Positions 5,226-5,320 of a DNA stretch of 5,320 bases are shown one piece after another. The stretch's first letter is position 1. Every line of letters begins with the position of its first letter. This DNA comes from Deltaproteobacteria bacterium (GTDB lineage: Bacteria; Desulfobacterota; Desulfobacteria; Desulfobacterales; UBA11574): contig JAFCZV010000326.1 of assembly GCA_019314155.1 (NCBI GenBank), positions 1-5,320 on the forward strand. The letters run 5' to 3'. Made by a program: the position numbers and the translations under genes. The notes beneath the pieces were generated by a model. That model was given only the letters and a program-made list of their open reading frames with translations. It had not been told where the DNA came from and searched no databases.

Positions 5226-5240
5226 AAGATAAAATATCTT
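5226..5240. other. Small AT-rich inverted repeat after the antitoxin gene
   Basis: AAGATA-AAA-TATCTT is a perfect 6-bp inverted repeat just downstream of the TATAAT at 5217. It is too AT-rich to be a reliable terminator and could be an operator for the downstream promoter-like site. The rest of 5190-5320 holds no recognisable gene. Confidence 0.25.
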
Positions 5241-5320
5241 GAAAATTTTGTTACTCCTGTCAAAAAATTAGTTCTCGGATTAGCATTTTGAAAGATAATA
5301 ACACCCAGCTTAAAAACTGA

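Noticed and set aside
5231..5274. TTGACA on the minus strand (complement near 5259-5264) as a promoter toward the antitoxin gene
   Set aside because: No good -10 follows at the right distance, and there is no reason to expect antisense transcription. The run sits in AT-rich sequence.
1..5320. A new defence or other undescribed system
   Set aside because: All sizeable genes belong to well-known families (hydrogenase maturation and a HigBA-like toxin-antitoxin pair). The unusual features are a disrupted gene and repeats, not an unknown gene set.

Overview
The window is a piece of a [NiFe]-hydrogenase maturation (hyp) locus followed by a type II toxin-antitoxin pair, all on the + strand. It starts inside a HyaD/HybD-type hydrogenase endopeptidase gene (1-222, 3' part only). 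Then come hypC (433-678), hypF (682-2989, interrupted), hypD (3221-4315), a RelE/HigB-like toxin gene (4492-4845) and an XRE/HigA-like antitoxin gene (4842-5189). No RNA genes, CRISPR array or transposase are visible. The protein sequences and the dispersed-repeat remnants between genes suggest an anaerobic bacterium, possibly a sulfate-reducing Desulfobacterota. That taxonomic guess is an impression, not a test.

The hyp genes share one pathway. HypF (with HypE) makes the cyanide ligands from carbamoyl phosphate. HypC and HypD form the scaffold on which Fe(CN)2CO is assembled and passed to the hydrogenase large subunit. The endopeptidase then trims the large subunit after nickel insertion. 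hypE, the usual neighbour of hypD, is not in the window: after hypD there is a degenerate repeat and the toxin-antitoxin module.

The most striking observation is in hypF. A perfect 31-bp tandem duplication (2034-2064 and 2065-2095) shifts the reading frame by +1 and splits the gene in two. Removing one copy restores one 758-residue HypF with every expected domain. The duplication also places an ATG with a Shine-Dalgarno-like GGAGA in the downstream frame, so the second half could in principle be translated separately. The break lies inside the Kae1-like carbamoyltransferase domain, so loss of function, a reversible slipped-strand mutation, or a sequencing or assembly artefact are all possible.

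The intergenic stretches are 223-432 (candidate promoter and small inverted repeat ahead of hypC), 2990-3220 (179-bp repeat-like element with short inverted ends between hypF and hypD), 4316-4491 (inverted pair of degenerate nonamer repeats, then a 16-bp perfect palindrome likely to be the toxin-antitoxin operator) and 5190-5320 (AT-rich, with an extended -10-like site). I found no convincing evidence for a new kind of biological system. The value of the window lies in the broken hypF and the intergenic elements.
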